A stretch of 64,000 nucleotides of DNA from NCBI RefSeq assembly GCF_025449215.1, contig NZ_CP104900.1, positions 682,001 through 746,000 of the forward strand, given 5' to 3'. Both the position numbers and the translations under genes were made by a program. The notes under the pieces are model-generated. The model was not told the origin of the DNA, did no database searches, and worked only from the letters and a program-made list of their open reading frames with translations. Every line of letters begins with the position of its first letter. The first letter of the stretch is position 1. This DNA is from Shewanella seohaensis. GTDB taxonomy: Bacteria; Pseudomonadota; Gammaproteobacteria; Enterobacterales; Shewanellaceae. Below are positions 19,058 to 29,215 of this stretch, piece by piece.

Positions 19058-19612
19058 TTAAATCCAAGCAGACATAGCAGGTTCGGCTTCGGGCTGAGTT
19101 TGCTGCGCATAATATTGCCCAATACGCTGGCCAACCTGTTGATAAAACTGAGGAGATTCCCCTTGCATCGGCTGACGCGCTGCCGCAGTCGTGGTTTTCG
19201 CCGTGGTATTGGCGGGGCGGGGAGTATTTTGGCCGACCTTTAACCGAATATCCTTACGCTGCAGCGCCGCTGGGCCGCGCACTGGCACTTTAAGGGTTTT
19301 ATGGAGTGCACGATCGGCAGCAACTATGGGCGCTTGTTTCTCTTGCTGTTGCTGGCTCTGCTGCTGTGAAGACTGCTGCTGTTGCTGTTTGTCTTGAACT
19401 TGTTGCTGATTTTGCTCGAGCAAACGTGCCTGTTGCTGAGTTTGATCGGCGGTACGCTCATTTTGCGGATTAAAGGCGCGTTCTTCATGGCCCTTAGTCG
19501 CGGCCTGTGGCGGAATAACGACGGGCTTGAGCTGATTGTCGACCCGAGCCGAGTCCGTCGCGACATTGGTCGTCGCTATCGGAACTTGGGGGTAGTTACT
19601 GACAAGCAGCAT
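19058..19612 (-). CDS. Hypothetical Gln-rich protein
   Basis: This 184-residue protein has no family I recognise. Residues about 55-95 are a Gln-dominated low-complexity stretch (RLLEQNQQQVQDKQQQQQS and more). A basic region with KVPVRGPAALQRKDIRLKVG comes next, and a short C-terminal segment QFYQQVGQRIGQYYAQQ looks amphipathic. No signal peptide or membrane segment is clear, although the first residues (MLLVSNYPQVPIATT) are hydrophobic. AAGGAA six bases before the ATG supports the start. It lies downstream of bioH in the same direction, about 60 bases away, and ends convergently to the LTA-synthase-like gene. Function unknown. Confidence 0.65.
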   Translation of the reverse strand: MLLVSNYPQVPIATTNVATDSARVDNQLKPVVIPPQAATKGHEERAFNPQNERTADQTQQQARLLEQNQQQVQDKQQQQQSSQQQSQQQQEKQAPIVAADRALHKTLKVPVRGPAALQRKDIRLKVGQNTPRPANTTAKTTTAAARQPMQGESPQFYQQVGQRIGQYYAQQTQPEAEPAMSAWI

Positions 19613-19673
19613 GAAAAATTCCTTGTGGCCTTAATGGTCAAATACTAGCCACTTATTGCACAAAGATAAAGCA

Positions 19674-20468
19674 CTAGTCCTTGAATTGCGCCAGCCAAGG
19701 TGTGATTGCCTGCAAGAATTCTTCCCTGTGAGACACAAACGGTGCGTGGGATGCCTTGGCAAGCATGAGATCAGTGATATGACTGGCGGTGGGCATTTGA
19801 GGTTGAACGCGTTTGGGCACGAGTCCATCGAGTCGGCCCCAGATCCGCAGCCAAGGTTGCTGTATCGCCGAGAGATGTGGCCTAAGATCGATTTGATTCA
19901 ACATATCCAAACCTTGAGTTAAGGCCGCTGCATCGGGTAGCGGGCGTGCTAAGACTAAATCCCGCAGCTGCTTAATATCGTCTTTGGCGGTTTCGCTGCC
20001 CATGGCCTGAATCGCTAAAAAGCGCTCAATCGTTTTTGGTAAATTTTGCCCAAGCTGCTCGCCAAACATGCTGAGCACCTGCGGTGGAATGCCGGGCCAT
20101 GCTTCTTCCTCTCTTGCCATAAAACAGGGCGAGGAGGCGATAGTTATTAATCCTCTGACATGGGATGGGTAGCTTATGGCAGCTTGAGTTGCCACTAAGC
20201 CACCCAGTGACCAGCCGGCCCAAATCGCATTGGCGGGTAAGGTATGAATTAGCGCATCCACCCAAGTCGATAAATCGCCCGCGATTGGCTGACTTAAGCC
20301 AAAGCCCGGCAGATCGACATAGTGGACTCTATACTCAGAAAGCTGCTCATGGAGCGGCGTGAAGACGGCGCTATTAACGCCCCAACCGTGAAGCATGACC
20401 AGATCTGGCCCTTGGCCTCGGGTGTCGATATGCAGTTGCGGATGATGGGCTGGCGTCGCAGAGTTCAC
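19674..20468 (-). CDS. bioH: Pimeloyl-ACP methyl ester carboxylesterase BioH
   Basis: This alpha/beta hydrolase of about 264 residues removes the methyl group from pimeloyl-ACP methyl ester in biotin synthesis. The oxyanion region is MLHGWGVNS. The nucleophile elbow is GWSLGG (Ser), and the acid and base are in GRLDGLVPK (Asp) and ASHAPFVSH (His). The GTG at 20468 is chosen as start because TTAGAGG lies at good spacing before it and the conserved core begins soon after. A longer upstream frame to 20549 would overlap the divergent comF gene. The bioH / comF / nfuA neighbourhood is conserved in gammaproteobacteria. Confidence 0.92.
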   Translation of the reverse strand: MNSATPAHHPQLHIDTRGQGPDLVMLHGWGVNSAVFTPLHEQLSEYRVHYVDLPGFGLSQPIAGDLSTWVDALIHTLPANAIWAGWSLGGLVATQAAISYPSHVRGLITIASSPCFMAREEEAWPGIPPQVLSMFGEQLGQNLPKTIERFLAIQAMGSETAKDDIKQLRDLVLARPLPDAAALTQGLDMLNQIDLRPHLSAIQQPWLRIWGRLDGLVPKRVQPQMPTASHITDLMLAKASHAPFVSHREEFLQAITPWLAQFKD

Positions 20469-20493
20469 TAAAATACCTCTAATAGGAAGTTGT

Positions 20494-21300
20494 ATGTCGG
20501 GCGATAGCAAATGGACTTGGTCGCAACAGGGGGCGAAGCTGTTACGCATAGTTTCGCATTTGGGGCAGCGTTACTTGGCGGGCAGTTTACCTAACCGCTG
20601 CTTACTGTGCCACCAATCCCTCAATGTAAGGGAAGCCGGATTTTGCCAGGTATGCCTGCAAACGGGCTTATATCACAGCCCAATTTGTTTAGGTTGTGGA
20701 AAGTCCATGCCGCTTGAACTCGAATATTGCGGTGAGTGCCTACGGCATCAACCGCGAAAAGTCATCGCACCTTGCAGTTATCATCAAGGCTTTGGTCCTT
20801 GGATAGCGGCCATTAAATATCAGGGGCAACTCGCCGCGTTACCCATATTGTGCCAAGCCTTAGTGGCGCGCATTGGTCAGCTCGAACAGCAAGACTTAAT
20901 CACTCTACCGCAGGCCATAGTGCCAGTCCCTTTACATCCCAATCGGCTGCGCCAACGTGGATTTAATCAAGCATGGTTAATTGCCCATGAATTATCGAAG
21001 CAGCTCTCGCTGCCACTGGTCAGTGACGGATTAATTCGGCGGCAGGATACCCGCCCACAAGCCGGACTCAATGGCGCACAGCGACGGCGAAATCTACAGG
21101 ATGCTTTTGAGTTAAATGCCGATTTTGCCTATCAACGGATAGCGCTGGTGGACGATGTGGTCACCACGGGGACTACAGTGGCAGAAATTGCCCGCTTGTT
21201 CGAGGCGCGATATATACAAGTGCAAATATGGTGCCTCGCCAGAGCCGAAGCACCGGGGTTGTTGGATGATATTGCAAGTGAAAACTCGGGTTTTGATTAG
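20494..21300 (+). CDS. ComF family amidophosphoribosyltransferase-like protein
   Basis: This 268-residue protein is of the ComF/GntX type. It has an N-terminal zinc-ribbon region with Cys pairs (CLLCHQSL, FCQVCLQ, CLGCGKSM, YCGECLRH) and a C-terminal phosphoribosyltransferase fold with the PRPP-binding motif ALVDDVVTTGTT. ComF proteins assist uptake of DNA during transformation. In E. coli the ortholog (GntX) is needed for use of DNA as nutrient, so a DNA uptake role is likely but not proven here. It is divergent from bioH by 25 bases, with nfuA downstream on the same strand. Confidence 0.9.
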   Translation: MSGDSKWTWSQQGAKLLRIVSHLGQRYLAGSLPNRCLLCHQSLNVREAGFCQVCLQTGLYHSPICLGCGKSMPLELEYCGECLRHQPRKVIAPCSYHQGFGPWIAAIKYQGQLAALPILCQALVARIGQLEQQDLITLPQAIVPVPLHPNRLRQRGFNQAWLIAHELSKQLSLPLVSDGLIRRQDTRPQAGLNGAQRRRNLQDAFELNADFAYQRIALVDDVVTTGTTVAEIARLFEARYIQVQIWCLARAEAPGLLDDIASENSGFD

Positions 21301-21456
21301 TGGTTTACTGGTTAAGTTGCTGCATTTAAAGCGTGATGGATTTTGCAAAATTCCAGAACTTGCTACCCTAGGGGCTACAAAGCGTGAGTGAGTAGGAGTA
21401 TCATACGCCTAATTCTTACTAAAACACTCAGGTATCCCCTGACGGAGCTGGTTTCC

Positions 21457-22035
21457 ATGATTACTATTTCCGATGCGGCTCAGGCCCATTTTGTAAAGTT
21501 GTTAGCCGATCAACCTGAAGGCACTCATATTCGCGTATTTGTGATCAGTCCAGGTACCGCACAAGCCGAGTGTGGCGTGTCTTACTGCCCGCCTGACGCC
21601 GTTGAAAGCGATGATATTGAATTAGAATTCAATGGCTTTAGCGCTATGGTTGACGAGAAGAGTGCGCCTTTCTTAGAAGAAGCCTCAATCGACTTCGTGA
21701 CCGATCAATTAGGATCGCAATTAACCCTTAAAGCCCCTAACGCAAAAATGCGTAAAGTGGCTTCAGATGCGCCTTTAGCCGAGCGTGTTGAGTATGTGAT
21801 CCAATCTGAAATCAACCCACAACTGGCAAGCCATGGTGGTAACATCATGTTGGTTGAAATCACCCTAGAAGGCGTAGCAGTACTGCAGTTCGGTGGTGGT
21901 TGTAACGGTTGTTCGCAAGTTGATATCACTCTAAAAGATGGTATCGAGAAGCAACTACTCGATATGTTCCCAGGTGAACTCTCTGGTGTGAGCGATGTGA
22001 CCGATCACCAACACGGCGCGCATTCTTACGCTTAA
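21457..22035 (+). CDS. nfuA: Fe/S biogenesis protein NfuA
   Basis: This 192-residue iron-sulfur carrier supplies 4Fe-4S clusters to client proteins, especially under oxidative stress or iron shortage. The N-terminal half is a degenerate A-type (IscA-like) domain. The C-terminal Nfu domain carries the cluster-binding CxxC motif in [16 protein letters not shown]. The ATG at 21457 gives the canonical start [16 protein letters not shown]; the frame extends further upstream but without conserved sequence. The gene follows comF, with a strong terminator just after its stop. Confidence 0.96.
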   Translation: MITISDAAQAHFVKLLADQPEGTHIRVFVISPGTAQAECGVSYCPPDAVESDDIELEFNGFSAMVDEKSAPFLEEASIDFVTDQLGSQLTLKAPNAKMRKVASDAPLAERVEYVIQSEINPQLASHGGNIMLVEITLEGVAVLQFGGGCNGCSQVDITLKDGIEKQLLDMFPGELSGVSDVTDHQHGAHSYA

Positions 22036-22053
22036 GCTGGTGTTGAACTGAAT

Positions 22054-22086
22054 AAAAAAAACGCGACCTGTGAGTCGCGTTTTTTT
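22054..22086. terminator. Bidirectional terminator between nfuA and the S9 peptidase gene
   Basis: A run of A, arms ACGCGAC and GTCGCGT around six bases, then a run of T. It can act in both directions between these convergent genes. Confidence 0.92.
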
Positions 22087-22100
22087 ATGGCGTTTTGTGG

Positions 22101-24037
22101 CTATAGCTGGGTTTTCAGATTGTCGGCTAAAAACTTATCGAGCGCCTTAAAGGTGGTTAGCCTATGGTCATTGTTACTTAAATAATGGTCACCATTTTCG
22201 AGCTCAATATATTCGACGTTTTTCTTACGTGATTTCAGTTCGTCGAACATTTCGCGACTATGTTGCACCTTAACCACTCGATCCTTATCGCCATGCAGTA
22301 GTAATACCGGGATAGTGATCTTATCGGCTTTACTAACGGGTGAGCGTTCATAGAGGGCGCTAAAATCATCACCAATTTGTTCTTTAACAACTTCATAATT
22401 GGTGAAACGGCGACTGGATTTTACTAGGTAAGCCACATCTGTTACACCAGCCACACTGACCGCGCAGCGGTACAGATCAGGTGTCATCGCCGCGCCCATT
22501 AAGGCGGCATAACCACCATAACTCGCGCCGACGATACAGATACGCTGTGGATCGCTAATCCCTTGATTGATTAAGTAACGTGTACCATCTTCCACATCGT
22601 TTTGCATTTCGAGTCCCCAGCTTTTGAGGCCGGCCTTCATAAACTCATAGCCGTAGCCCGCCGAGCCCCTAAAGTTCATTCGAAATACCGCGTAACCACG
22701 GTTGGCGAAAAACTGCGACCAATAATCGAAGTCGTTACTGTCGTAACTAATCGGCCCGCCGTGGGGAAGATAATGGTGGGGAGTTGCTTGGCTTCGAGGC
22801 CCTTTGGCACTGTCAGGTAAGCATCGATTTTAAGTTTATCCCGCGCTTCGTAGCTCAGATATTGAGTGTCGGCGAGTTGCTCGCTGCTTAGCTGGCTATA
22901 TCTATCGGCAATCGGAAACAGTGCCTTTTCATCCCTATCGCCGAAGTAATAGGTGCCAGGTTGAGTCGAACTGGTGGAGTAGACGATATAGCGGCGTTCA
23001 TCCGCGCTAAATTGGGTGATGTAGTTATGGGCATTGGGCAATACTGCTTTCAACCCATTTTGCAGACCCGCATACTCAGGATCCCAGAAGGTATATTCTT
23101 CGCCGTCGCCCTCACTGATCCCAATGACTTTTTTCTTGAGTTCTGAATAGATGAGATTGCCTTCAACATCGGTATCTTCGTTGGCGTACACCAGCTCCTT
23201 GGTGAGCTTAGGATCGGTTAAATTCACCTTGAAGATAGCTTCAAAGCCTTGGTGGTAGGCGCGTACGAATAAGATGTTGGGGTCGGCATCGAAGCCCAGT
23301 GGCCAGACGCTCTCGTCGGAGAAGGCTTTAAAGGTCCAGAGTAAGCGTGGCTCTGCCTTTTGTTCTGGTTGCTCGTAGATCCTATATTCAGTGTCATCGT
23401 TATAGATGGAGATACGGACCTTATGTTGCCTGTCGGTAATCCAGCCGATGATTTTACGTTTAGAGTTTTGAATAAATGCGGATTTTCCCTGCGAGAGATT
23501 GACTCTCAGCACGCTGTCTTCGCCCACTTCTTCGCCCATACCATCGAGGGAGAGCAAGATATTATCGGGGTCATCCGGCATCATATCGATAATCTGTCCC
23601 TGATGTTGGGGGATCCAACTGAGTCGGTCGATGACGCTACGGGCGAGTACGCTCGTGGTTTTTCGCGTAGTTAAATCGTACTTCACCAAGCGAGTTTCGG
23701 TGGTCGGTGTACCGTAGCGGTTTGCCGGAAACTTAGCGCTGATCAGCAAGGTGGTGTCATTTGCCCACTGTAATGACAGCAGGACAAACTTCTGGTTATC
23801 GGTGTGAATCGCGTAGTCTTTGTTGCCCGTTTCTAAATCGAGAATACTGACCACAGTGCCCTTAAGTTTGGGCTGATCGACTCGAACGATAGAGGCAATT
23901 TTTTTGCCATCGGGCGACAGTTGGACTGAGCTGACATCGGGAATACTGGCAAAGGCCTCGACCGGAAGCTGTGGTACCGTTTGGGCAAGCAGTGGCAGAC
24001 TTAGCCACAGAAGTAACAAAGGTAAAATCCTTTTCAT
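22101..24037 (-). CDS. S9 family prolyl oligopeptidase-like peptidase (frameshifted)
   Basis: This is a 645-residue secreted serine peptidase after repair. It has a signal peptide (MKRILPLLLLWLSLPLLAQ) and a beta-propeller region (about 30-390) starting with SIPDVSSVQLSPDGKKIASI. The alpha/beta hydrolase domain has nucleophile GASYGGYAAL (Ser), acid in HGDKDRVVKV (Asp) and base in ENGDHYLS (His). The literal frame breaks before the catalytic domain because one G is missing in the G4 run at 22763-22766. Adding it restores IIFPHGGPISYDSNDFDYW, the conserved oxyanion region HGGP. The propeller may limit substrates to short peptides. The gene is convergent with nfuA and probably transcribed alone. 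Confidence 0.9.
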
Positions 24038-24114
24038 GGCGCATCACAATTTCATTACAATAATGCCGCGTATCTTAATGGGATAACCTTAAGTAAGCTA
24101 CTGTCTTTACAGAA

Positions 24115-25482
24115 CTAATTAAGAATAAATGCCTTGCTAAAGCGGTAATGTGCCGCTAGGGTGAGGCTGCGCGTTAGCATAAAGGCCGTCATGGCCGCCC
24201 ACAGTGCATGGTTAGCCTGTTCGGAAGGCAACAGCGATTGCAGCAAATACCATGTTGGGAAGAAGGCGCCAAAAGTGGCGATAATCATGCTATTACGCAT
24301 GACTTTGCCCTTAGCGGCGCCAATATAAACCCCATCAAACAGATAGGAACTAAAAGACCAAAGCGGCAGCAATATCAGCCAAGGCAGATAAATTTGCGCT
24401 GTGGTTCTCACCTCATCAATATTGGTTAGCAGCCCGATGATATGGTCTCCAAAAAGATAAAATAGCAGGCTAAAACCTAGGGCTGTAATGGCTGACCAAC
24501 ACCAAGCGAGGAGCACTGCTTCACGCAGTGGCTGTGTGCGTTTTTGTCCGTAGGCTTTGCCCACTTCCGCCTCGGCATAATAGGCAATACCATCGAGGGC
24601 GTAAGCGATTAATAACAGTAAATTCAACAAGACAGCATTGGCTGCGACCGTATTATCCCCAAGGCCTGCACCGTGAAAAGTCATAAAGGCGAAGGCGGCT
24701 TGCAGGCATAGGCTGCGGATAAAAATATCGGTATTGAGCCTTAGCAGCTGGCCGTAACCCGACAAGTTCAGGTGAACTCTAATGTCGGCAAATTGGAATC
24801 GAGGTATTAACTTAAGCTGTTGTAATACCATGTAGAGCGCAACGCTAAAGGCGGTGATATCCGCACATACTGAGGCAAGTGCTGCTCCTTTGACTCCCCA
24901 GCCTAAACCTAAGACGAACAACACATCGAGGATAATATTGGCTAAGTTGGCGAAGATGAGCTGCCACATGGCCGCCTTGGGTTGTTGTCTGCCAAGGAGC
25001 CAGCCGAGCATCACTAAATTGAGCAGGGCGAATGGTGTCGACCAGACTCGGACTTGAAAATATTCTCGGCAATAACGCTCCACTTCCACACTCGCCTCGG
25101 AGAGGCCGAGCGCTAAATTCAGTATCGGGATCTGTAATAGGATCACCGCGATACCCAGCCCAGTCGCCAGTATGGCGCCTTGGACCAGCAACTTTAATTG
25201 GCGCGCGGTATCGTTTGCGCCATAGGCCTGTGCGACTAATCCCGTGGTCGCCATCCGTAAAAAGCCTAATAACCAAATGATTAATGTGATAATCGTTGAC
25301 CCGAGTGCGACGCCCCCTAAATAATAGGCGTCACTTAAATGCCCGATGACGGCCGTATCGACCAATCCCAACAGCGGAACCGTGATATTGGAGAGGATCA
25401 TCGGCAGGGCAAGCGCGAGCAGCTGGCGATTCTTGGTGCCATTCAACAGGAGCGCGAGTGCGGTGGATTTTGCGGTAGTCAT
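24115..25482 (-). CDS. dinF: MATE family efflux transporter, DinF type
   Basis: This 455-residue inner-membrane protein has about 12 membrane segments. It begins with the MATE pattern LALALPMILSNITVPLLGLVDTAVIGHL; the LVDTAVIGHL motif is typical of the DinF branch. MATE pumps export cationic drugs or metabolites using sodium or proton gradients. In E. coli dinF is cotranscribed with lexA, but here lexA is about 11 kb away and no SOS box was seen upstream. It is divergent from the polysaccharide deacetylase gene, with only 22 bases between the starts. The substrate is unknown. Confidence 0.87.
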   Translation of the reverse strand: MTTAKSTALALLLNGTKNRQLLALALPMILSNITVPLLGLVDTAVIGHLSDAYYLGGVALGSTIITLIIWLLGFLRMATTGLVAQAYGANDTARQLKLLVQGAILATGLGIAVILLQIPILNLALGLSEASVEVERYCREYFQVRVWSTPFALLNLVMLGWLLGRQQPKAAMWQLIFANLANIILDVLFVLGLGWGVKGAALASVCADITAFSVALYMVLQQLKLIPRFQFADIRVHLNLSGYGQLLRLNTDIFIRSLCLQAAFAFMTFHGAGLGDNTVAANAVLLNLLLLIAYALDGIAYYAEAEVGKAYGQKRTQPLREAVLLAWCWSAITALGFSLLFYLFGDHIIGLLTNIDEVRTTAQIYLPWLILLPLWSFSSYLFDGVYIGAAKGKVMRNSMIIATFGAFFPTWYLLQSLLPSEQANHALWAAMTAFMLTRSLTLAAHYRFSKAFILN

Positions 25483-25504
25483 TGATTTCAGAGGTATTCA
25501 CATT

Positions 25505-26551
25505 ATGGTTAAACGTGCGTTATGGGCACTCTTAGGGCTGATGACTTTCTCGGCCCATGCTGTGGTCATTTTACAGTATCACCATGTGTCAGAAACCACG
25601 CCGGCGGCGACGAGCGTCACGCCTGCACAATTTCGTGAGCAAATGCAGTTTCTGGCGGACGATGGTTTTAAGGTTATTCCCTTATCCCAAGTGGTTGAGG
25701 CGATCAAAAACAAGCAAGATTTACCCGCCAAAACGGTGGCGATCACCTTCGATGATGGTTATCGCAGCATTGCGACCACAGCGCATCCTATCCTAAAGGA
25801 ATTTGGTTTCCCCTACACCCTATTTGTGGCAATTGAGCCGATTAAACAAAAGTTTACCGAGATGATGACCTGGGAAGATCTGATTAAGCTCTCCAAGGAA
25901 GGGGCCGACATTGCGAACCACAGTTGGGCCCATGAGCATTTGATCCGTAAACTTGACAATGAATCCCAAAGCCAATGGCTGGCACGAATTAAAGCCAATA
26001 TTCAGGACACCGAAAACGCGATTCGTGAGGCGACGGGGCAGAACTTTAAAATGCTGGCCTATCCCTATGGCGAATACAATCAGGCGATTCAAGATATGTT
26101 GACCGAAAATGGCTTCGTTGCCTTTGGCCAGCAGTCAGGGGCGGCGGGGCCGTACTCGCCACTCACGGCGCTGCCGCGCTTCCCTGTAGCGGGGCAATAT
26201 GCGGATCTAAAGAGCCTAAAAGCCAAGTTATACAGCCTCAATATGCCAGTGCTTGAGCAAACGCCTAGCGATCCTGAGCTGAAGGGCGGGCATTGGCGCC
26301 CAGAGCTTAAGGTTAAGCTGGATATGAGCGATATTTCGGCCAAGCAAGTCATGTGTTATATCCAAGGGCAAGGCGCTAAAACACCAACTTGGATCAGTGA
26401 CAATGAATTTAGCATTCAAGCCGATTTAGCCCTGCCAGCGGGTCGCTCGCGCTACAATTGCACGGCGCCAAGCAAGACGCGCAACGGCTATTACTGGTTT
26501 TCGCAGGCATGGGTGAGACCCAAAGACGACGGCACTTGGGTTAAAGAGTAA
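25505..26551 (+). CDS. Secreted polysaccharide deacetylase family protein
   Basis: This protein of 348 residues has a signal peptide (MVKRALWALLGLMTFSAHA) and a NodB-type carbohydrate esterase family 4 domain (about 20-240). Motif 1 is ITFDDGYRS, with the catalytic and metal-binding Asp pair. Motif 2 is ANHSWAHEH, with the metal-binding His residues. The motif AYPYGEYN corresponds to the conserved active-site groove Arg/Pro/Tyr region. A C-terminal region of about 90 residues (from GHWRPELKVKLDM) may be a small beta domain. It likely removes acetyl groups from a periplasmic or surface glycan. The start has AGAGG nearby. It ends 14 bases from the convergent SCO gene. Confidence 0.88.
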   Translation: MVKRALWALLGLMTFSAHAVVILQYHHVSETTPAATSVTPAQFREQMQFLADDGFKVIPLSQVVEAIKNKQDLPAKTVAITFDDGYRSIATTAHPILKEFGFPYTLFVAIEPIKQKFTEMMTWEDLIKLSKEGADIANHSWAHEHLIRKLDNESQSQWLARIKANIQDTENAIREATGQNFKMLAYPYGEYNQAIQDMLTENGFVAFGQQSGAAGPYSPLTALPRFPVAGQYADLKSLKAKLYSLNMPVLEQTPSDPELKGGHWRPELKVKLDMSDISAKQVMCYIQGQGAKTPTWISDNEFSIQADLALPAGRSRYNCTAPSKTRNGYYWFSQAWVRPKDDGTWVKE

Positions 26552-26565
26552 CACGTCAGCGGCGG

Positions 26566-27206
26566 CTATTTAGGTTTGTAGCTTTTAACGATTTTATCGA
26601 AGTCGCTAATCAAGGCCTGGTTGAGTACTTGAGGGGCTTTACCTAAGGCTGCCGTGGGTTTAAACACCGCGACCCGCGTGCCTTGGGGAGAAACCAGTAC
26701 ATAGCCAGCACTATGATCGACTTGATAATTATCCCCTTCGCCGACCATGGCATAGGTGAGCCCTAGGCTGCGGGTGAGGGGGAATATTTGGGTTTGCTCA
26801 CCCGTCACCGCCTTAAACTCAGGATTAAAGAAATTCACATAGGTGAGGAGTTTCTCTGGGGTGTCCCGCTTCGGATCTACGGATAAAAACACGATTTGAA
26901 TGGGGGCAATTTTTTCAGCTCAGGATAGGCGGCGGCGAGCTTGTTTAAGGTGGTCGGACAGACATCGGGACAATAGGTAAAGCCGATAAAGAATAGGCTC
27001 CATTGATCCTTCAAATTGGCATTAGTAAAGGGTTTCTGCTGTTGATCTACAAGCTCAAAGGGCGCTAGCTCGAACGCCTCGGGAAACAAAAAACCACTCT
27101 CTAATTCAACGGGCTTAGGTGGATTGAACTTCACTGCAAATAGTCCACCCAATCCTATTAACAGAATCGCTATCACTAAGATCTTGTTGGAGATTCTTGC
27201 TTGCAT
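26566..27206 (-). CDS. SCO1/SenC family copper chaperone for cytochrome oxidase (frameshifted)
   Basis: This is a membrane-anchored thioredoxin-fold protein of 213 residues after repair. SCO proteins deliver copper to the CuA centre of cytochrome c oxidase subunit II. One N-terminal membrane segment (about 7-25) precedes the metal-binding motif FTYCPDVCP, and the conserved His is in YQVDHSAGYVLV. One base is missing in the T6 run at 26910-26915. Adding it restores LKKIAPIQIVFLSVDPKRDTP. The ATG at 27206 is preferred because AAAGGA lies just before it. This is the last gene of the leftward cox assembly group, after cyoE. Confidence 0.92.
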
Positions 27207-27248
27207 ATTTTGTCCTTTGACCATGCTCGCCCTATTGCTCGTTGCACA

Positions 27249-28151
27249 TTAAGCCCAAAGATAGTGGTCGAGCAGTAATGCCATGAATAACAACATTAAA
27301 TGATAAATCGAAAAACGAAACACCTGCATCGCCAGCCCTTCGCAATCCTGATACTTTAACTGCCACGCTTTATAAATAAATCCCGTGCTGAGCAAACTTG
27401 AGCACACAAAGTAGAGCGGTCCACTCATCCCGACTAACACGGGCAATAGACAAGCTATCGCCAGCAAAATCGTGTAGAGCAAGATACAGGTCTTAGTAAA
27501 TTCTACCCCATGGGTCACGGGCAGCATGGGAATATCCACTTTGGCATATTCTGCGCGTCTGTGAATCGCCAGTGCCCAAAAATGCGGCGGCGTCCACAGG
27601 AATATGATGATGACGAGCAATAGCGCATGACCATGGAATTGATTCGTTACCGCCGTCCAGCCCAAGAGCGGCGGCATCGCGCCCGCTAAACCGCCAATGA
27701 CAATGTTTTGTGGTGTGGCCCGTTTTAAATAGGCGGTATAAATCAAGGCATAACCAATCAAGCTGGCAAAGGTCAGCCAAGCGGTGAGCGGATTAGTAAA
27801 AACATAGAGGATCACAAAACCTAGACTGCCTAAGAGTGCCGCGAACAACAATGCCCTCGTTGCTGAGACTCGGCCCTTGGGCAGCGGACGGTTATAAGTG
27901 CGTGCCATCATGCCGTCGATTCGCCTATCAATCAGATGGTTTAAGGCGGCGGCCGACCCCGCCATCATGGCGATGCCGAGCAAGCCTGCCACTAAGGGTT
28001 TGACTGGCAGTATGGTGGGCATGGCTAAACACATGCCGACTAAGACGGTGAGCAGCATTAAAGCCACAACCTTAGGTTTGGTCATCTCGAAATAGGCACG
28101 CCAAGCCAAATGGACACTGGGGTGACTGCTGATAGAGAGTGGTTTTGCCAT
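27249..28151 (-). CDS. cyoE: Protoheme IX farnesyltransferase (heme O synthase)
   Basis: This 300-residue membrane enzyme of the UbiA superfamily adds a farnesyl group to heme b to make heme O. It has about eight or nine membrane segments. The prenyl-diphosphate-binding motif is in [21 protein letters not shown] (N..D...D..M.RT..RPLP), with a second conserved region [26 protein letters not shown]. The ATG at 28151 has GGGGGA just upstream; an earlier in-frame ATG at 28187 overlaps ctaA and is less likely. Together with ctaA it provides heme A for the cox oxidase. Confidence 0.96.
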   Translation of the reverse strand: MAKPLSISSHPSVHLAWRAYFEMTKPKVVALMLLTVLVGMCLAMPTILPVKPLVAGLLGIAMMAGSAAALNHLIDRRIDGMMARTYNRPLPKGRVSATRALLFAALLGSLGFVILYVFTNPLTAWLTFASLIGYALIYTAYLKRATPQNIVIGGLAGAMPPLLGWTAVTNQFHGHALLLVIIIFLWTPPHFWALAIHRRAEYAKVDIPMLPVTHGVEFTKTCILLYTILLAIACLLPVLVGMSGPLYFVCSSLLSTGFIYKAWQLKYQDCEGLAMQVFRFSIYHLMLLFMALLLDHYLWA

Positions 28152-28168
28152 GATAAATCCCCCGATGA

Positions 28169-29215
28169 TTAAGGTGCCCTGCGCCAAAGGAAATAGTTAA
28201 TCGCGACTAAGGTGAGTAGTAACAGCGCCGCGCCGCCATTGTGGGAAACGGCAATCCCCAGTGGTAAATGCATCACCACGTTTGAAATCCCTAAACTGAC
28301 CTGCAGTATCACTAAGGCGACCAGCAATAGGCTTAGTGCCTTGAGCTGGGTGCTGAAAAATAACCGATAGGCGAGCAACAACAATAGACTGGCGGTAATG
28401 ATGGCGCCAACGCGGTGGGCGATATGAATGGTCATGCGGGCATGGTAATCCAATACGCCAAATTCAAAGCTTGGATGTTGCCCTTGGAAAGGGGAAAACG
28501 CATCGGCAATGGCGAGATTATCCATCCAATTACCTTCACAAATCGGCAAAGCCGTGCAAGCGAGTGCTGCATAGTTGGAGGAGGTCCAGGCGCCGAGCAT
28601 GATCTGACCTATTAGCACCAGCAGACTCAGCAGCGCCAGCTTCGGCAGGTGTTTACTCTGGCCTAGAAATTTAAGGCTCGTGCCAATCCGCGAACCATGG
28701 GCGCCATTCGCACCACGCTGACTGTGAATATCAGCGGTTTCGAAAATTCGCCTCGGACGTGTTCGCAGATAAAGTAAGAGTAGGAGCGAGAGCAAGCTAA
28801 AGCCGCCAATTAAATGGGACATCACGACAATCGGCATTAGTTTCATCGTCACAGTCCACATCCCCAACGCCGCCTGAAAGATGATGAGTAGCACTATGGC
28901 AAAGGGCAGTTTCTTGGGGGCTTGGGATGTTTTTAAGCAAAGGATCAAAATCAGTAACACTAGTATGCCCAAGGCACCCGCGATATACCTGTGGATCATC
29001 TCGAGCCAAGCTTTTTCGGGATGGATATCGTGGTCAGGAAATAGGGTTTGGGCATGGGAGATCTCATGGTCGTGGGTGGGCACTTTGATATGGCCGTAGC
29101 AACCGGGCCAATCAGGGCAGCCAAGTCCTGCGTCCGAGAGCCGAGTGTAAGCCCCCATTAAAATCACTAACAGGGTAAAGACTATGGTGACGCGTAGGAG
29201 CCAAGTCAGTTGCAT
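28169..29215 (-). CDS. ctaA: Heme A synthase CtaA/COX15
   Basis: This 348-residue, eight-segment membrane enzyme oxidises the C8 methyl of heme O to make heme A. Conserved features are [21 protein letters not shown] near the N terminus, [12 protein letters not shown] (heme-ligand His) and the second half with [13 protein letters not shown] and [12 protein letters not shown]. Its start overlaps the stop of the upstream 181-residue gene (TAATG), which indicates coupled translation. The gene has normal length and an intact frame. Confidence 0.95.
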   Translation of the reverse strand: MQLTWLLRVTIVFTLLVILMGAYTRLSDAGLGCPDWPGCYGHIKVPTHDHEISHAQTLFPDHDIHPEKAWLEMIHRYIAGALGILVLLILILCLKTSQAPKKLPFAIVLLIIFQAALGMWTVTMKLMPIVVMSHLIGGFSLLSLLLLLYLRTRPRRIFETADIHSQRGANGAHGSRIGTSLKFLGQSKHLPKLALLSLLVLIGQIMLGAWTSSNYAALACTALPICEGNWMDNLAIADAFSPFQGQHPSFEFGVLDYHARMTIHIAHRVGAIITASLLLLLAYRLFFSTQLKALSLLLVALVILQVSLGISNVVMHLPLGIAVSHNGGAALLLLTLVAINYFLWRRAP

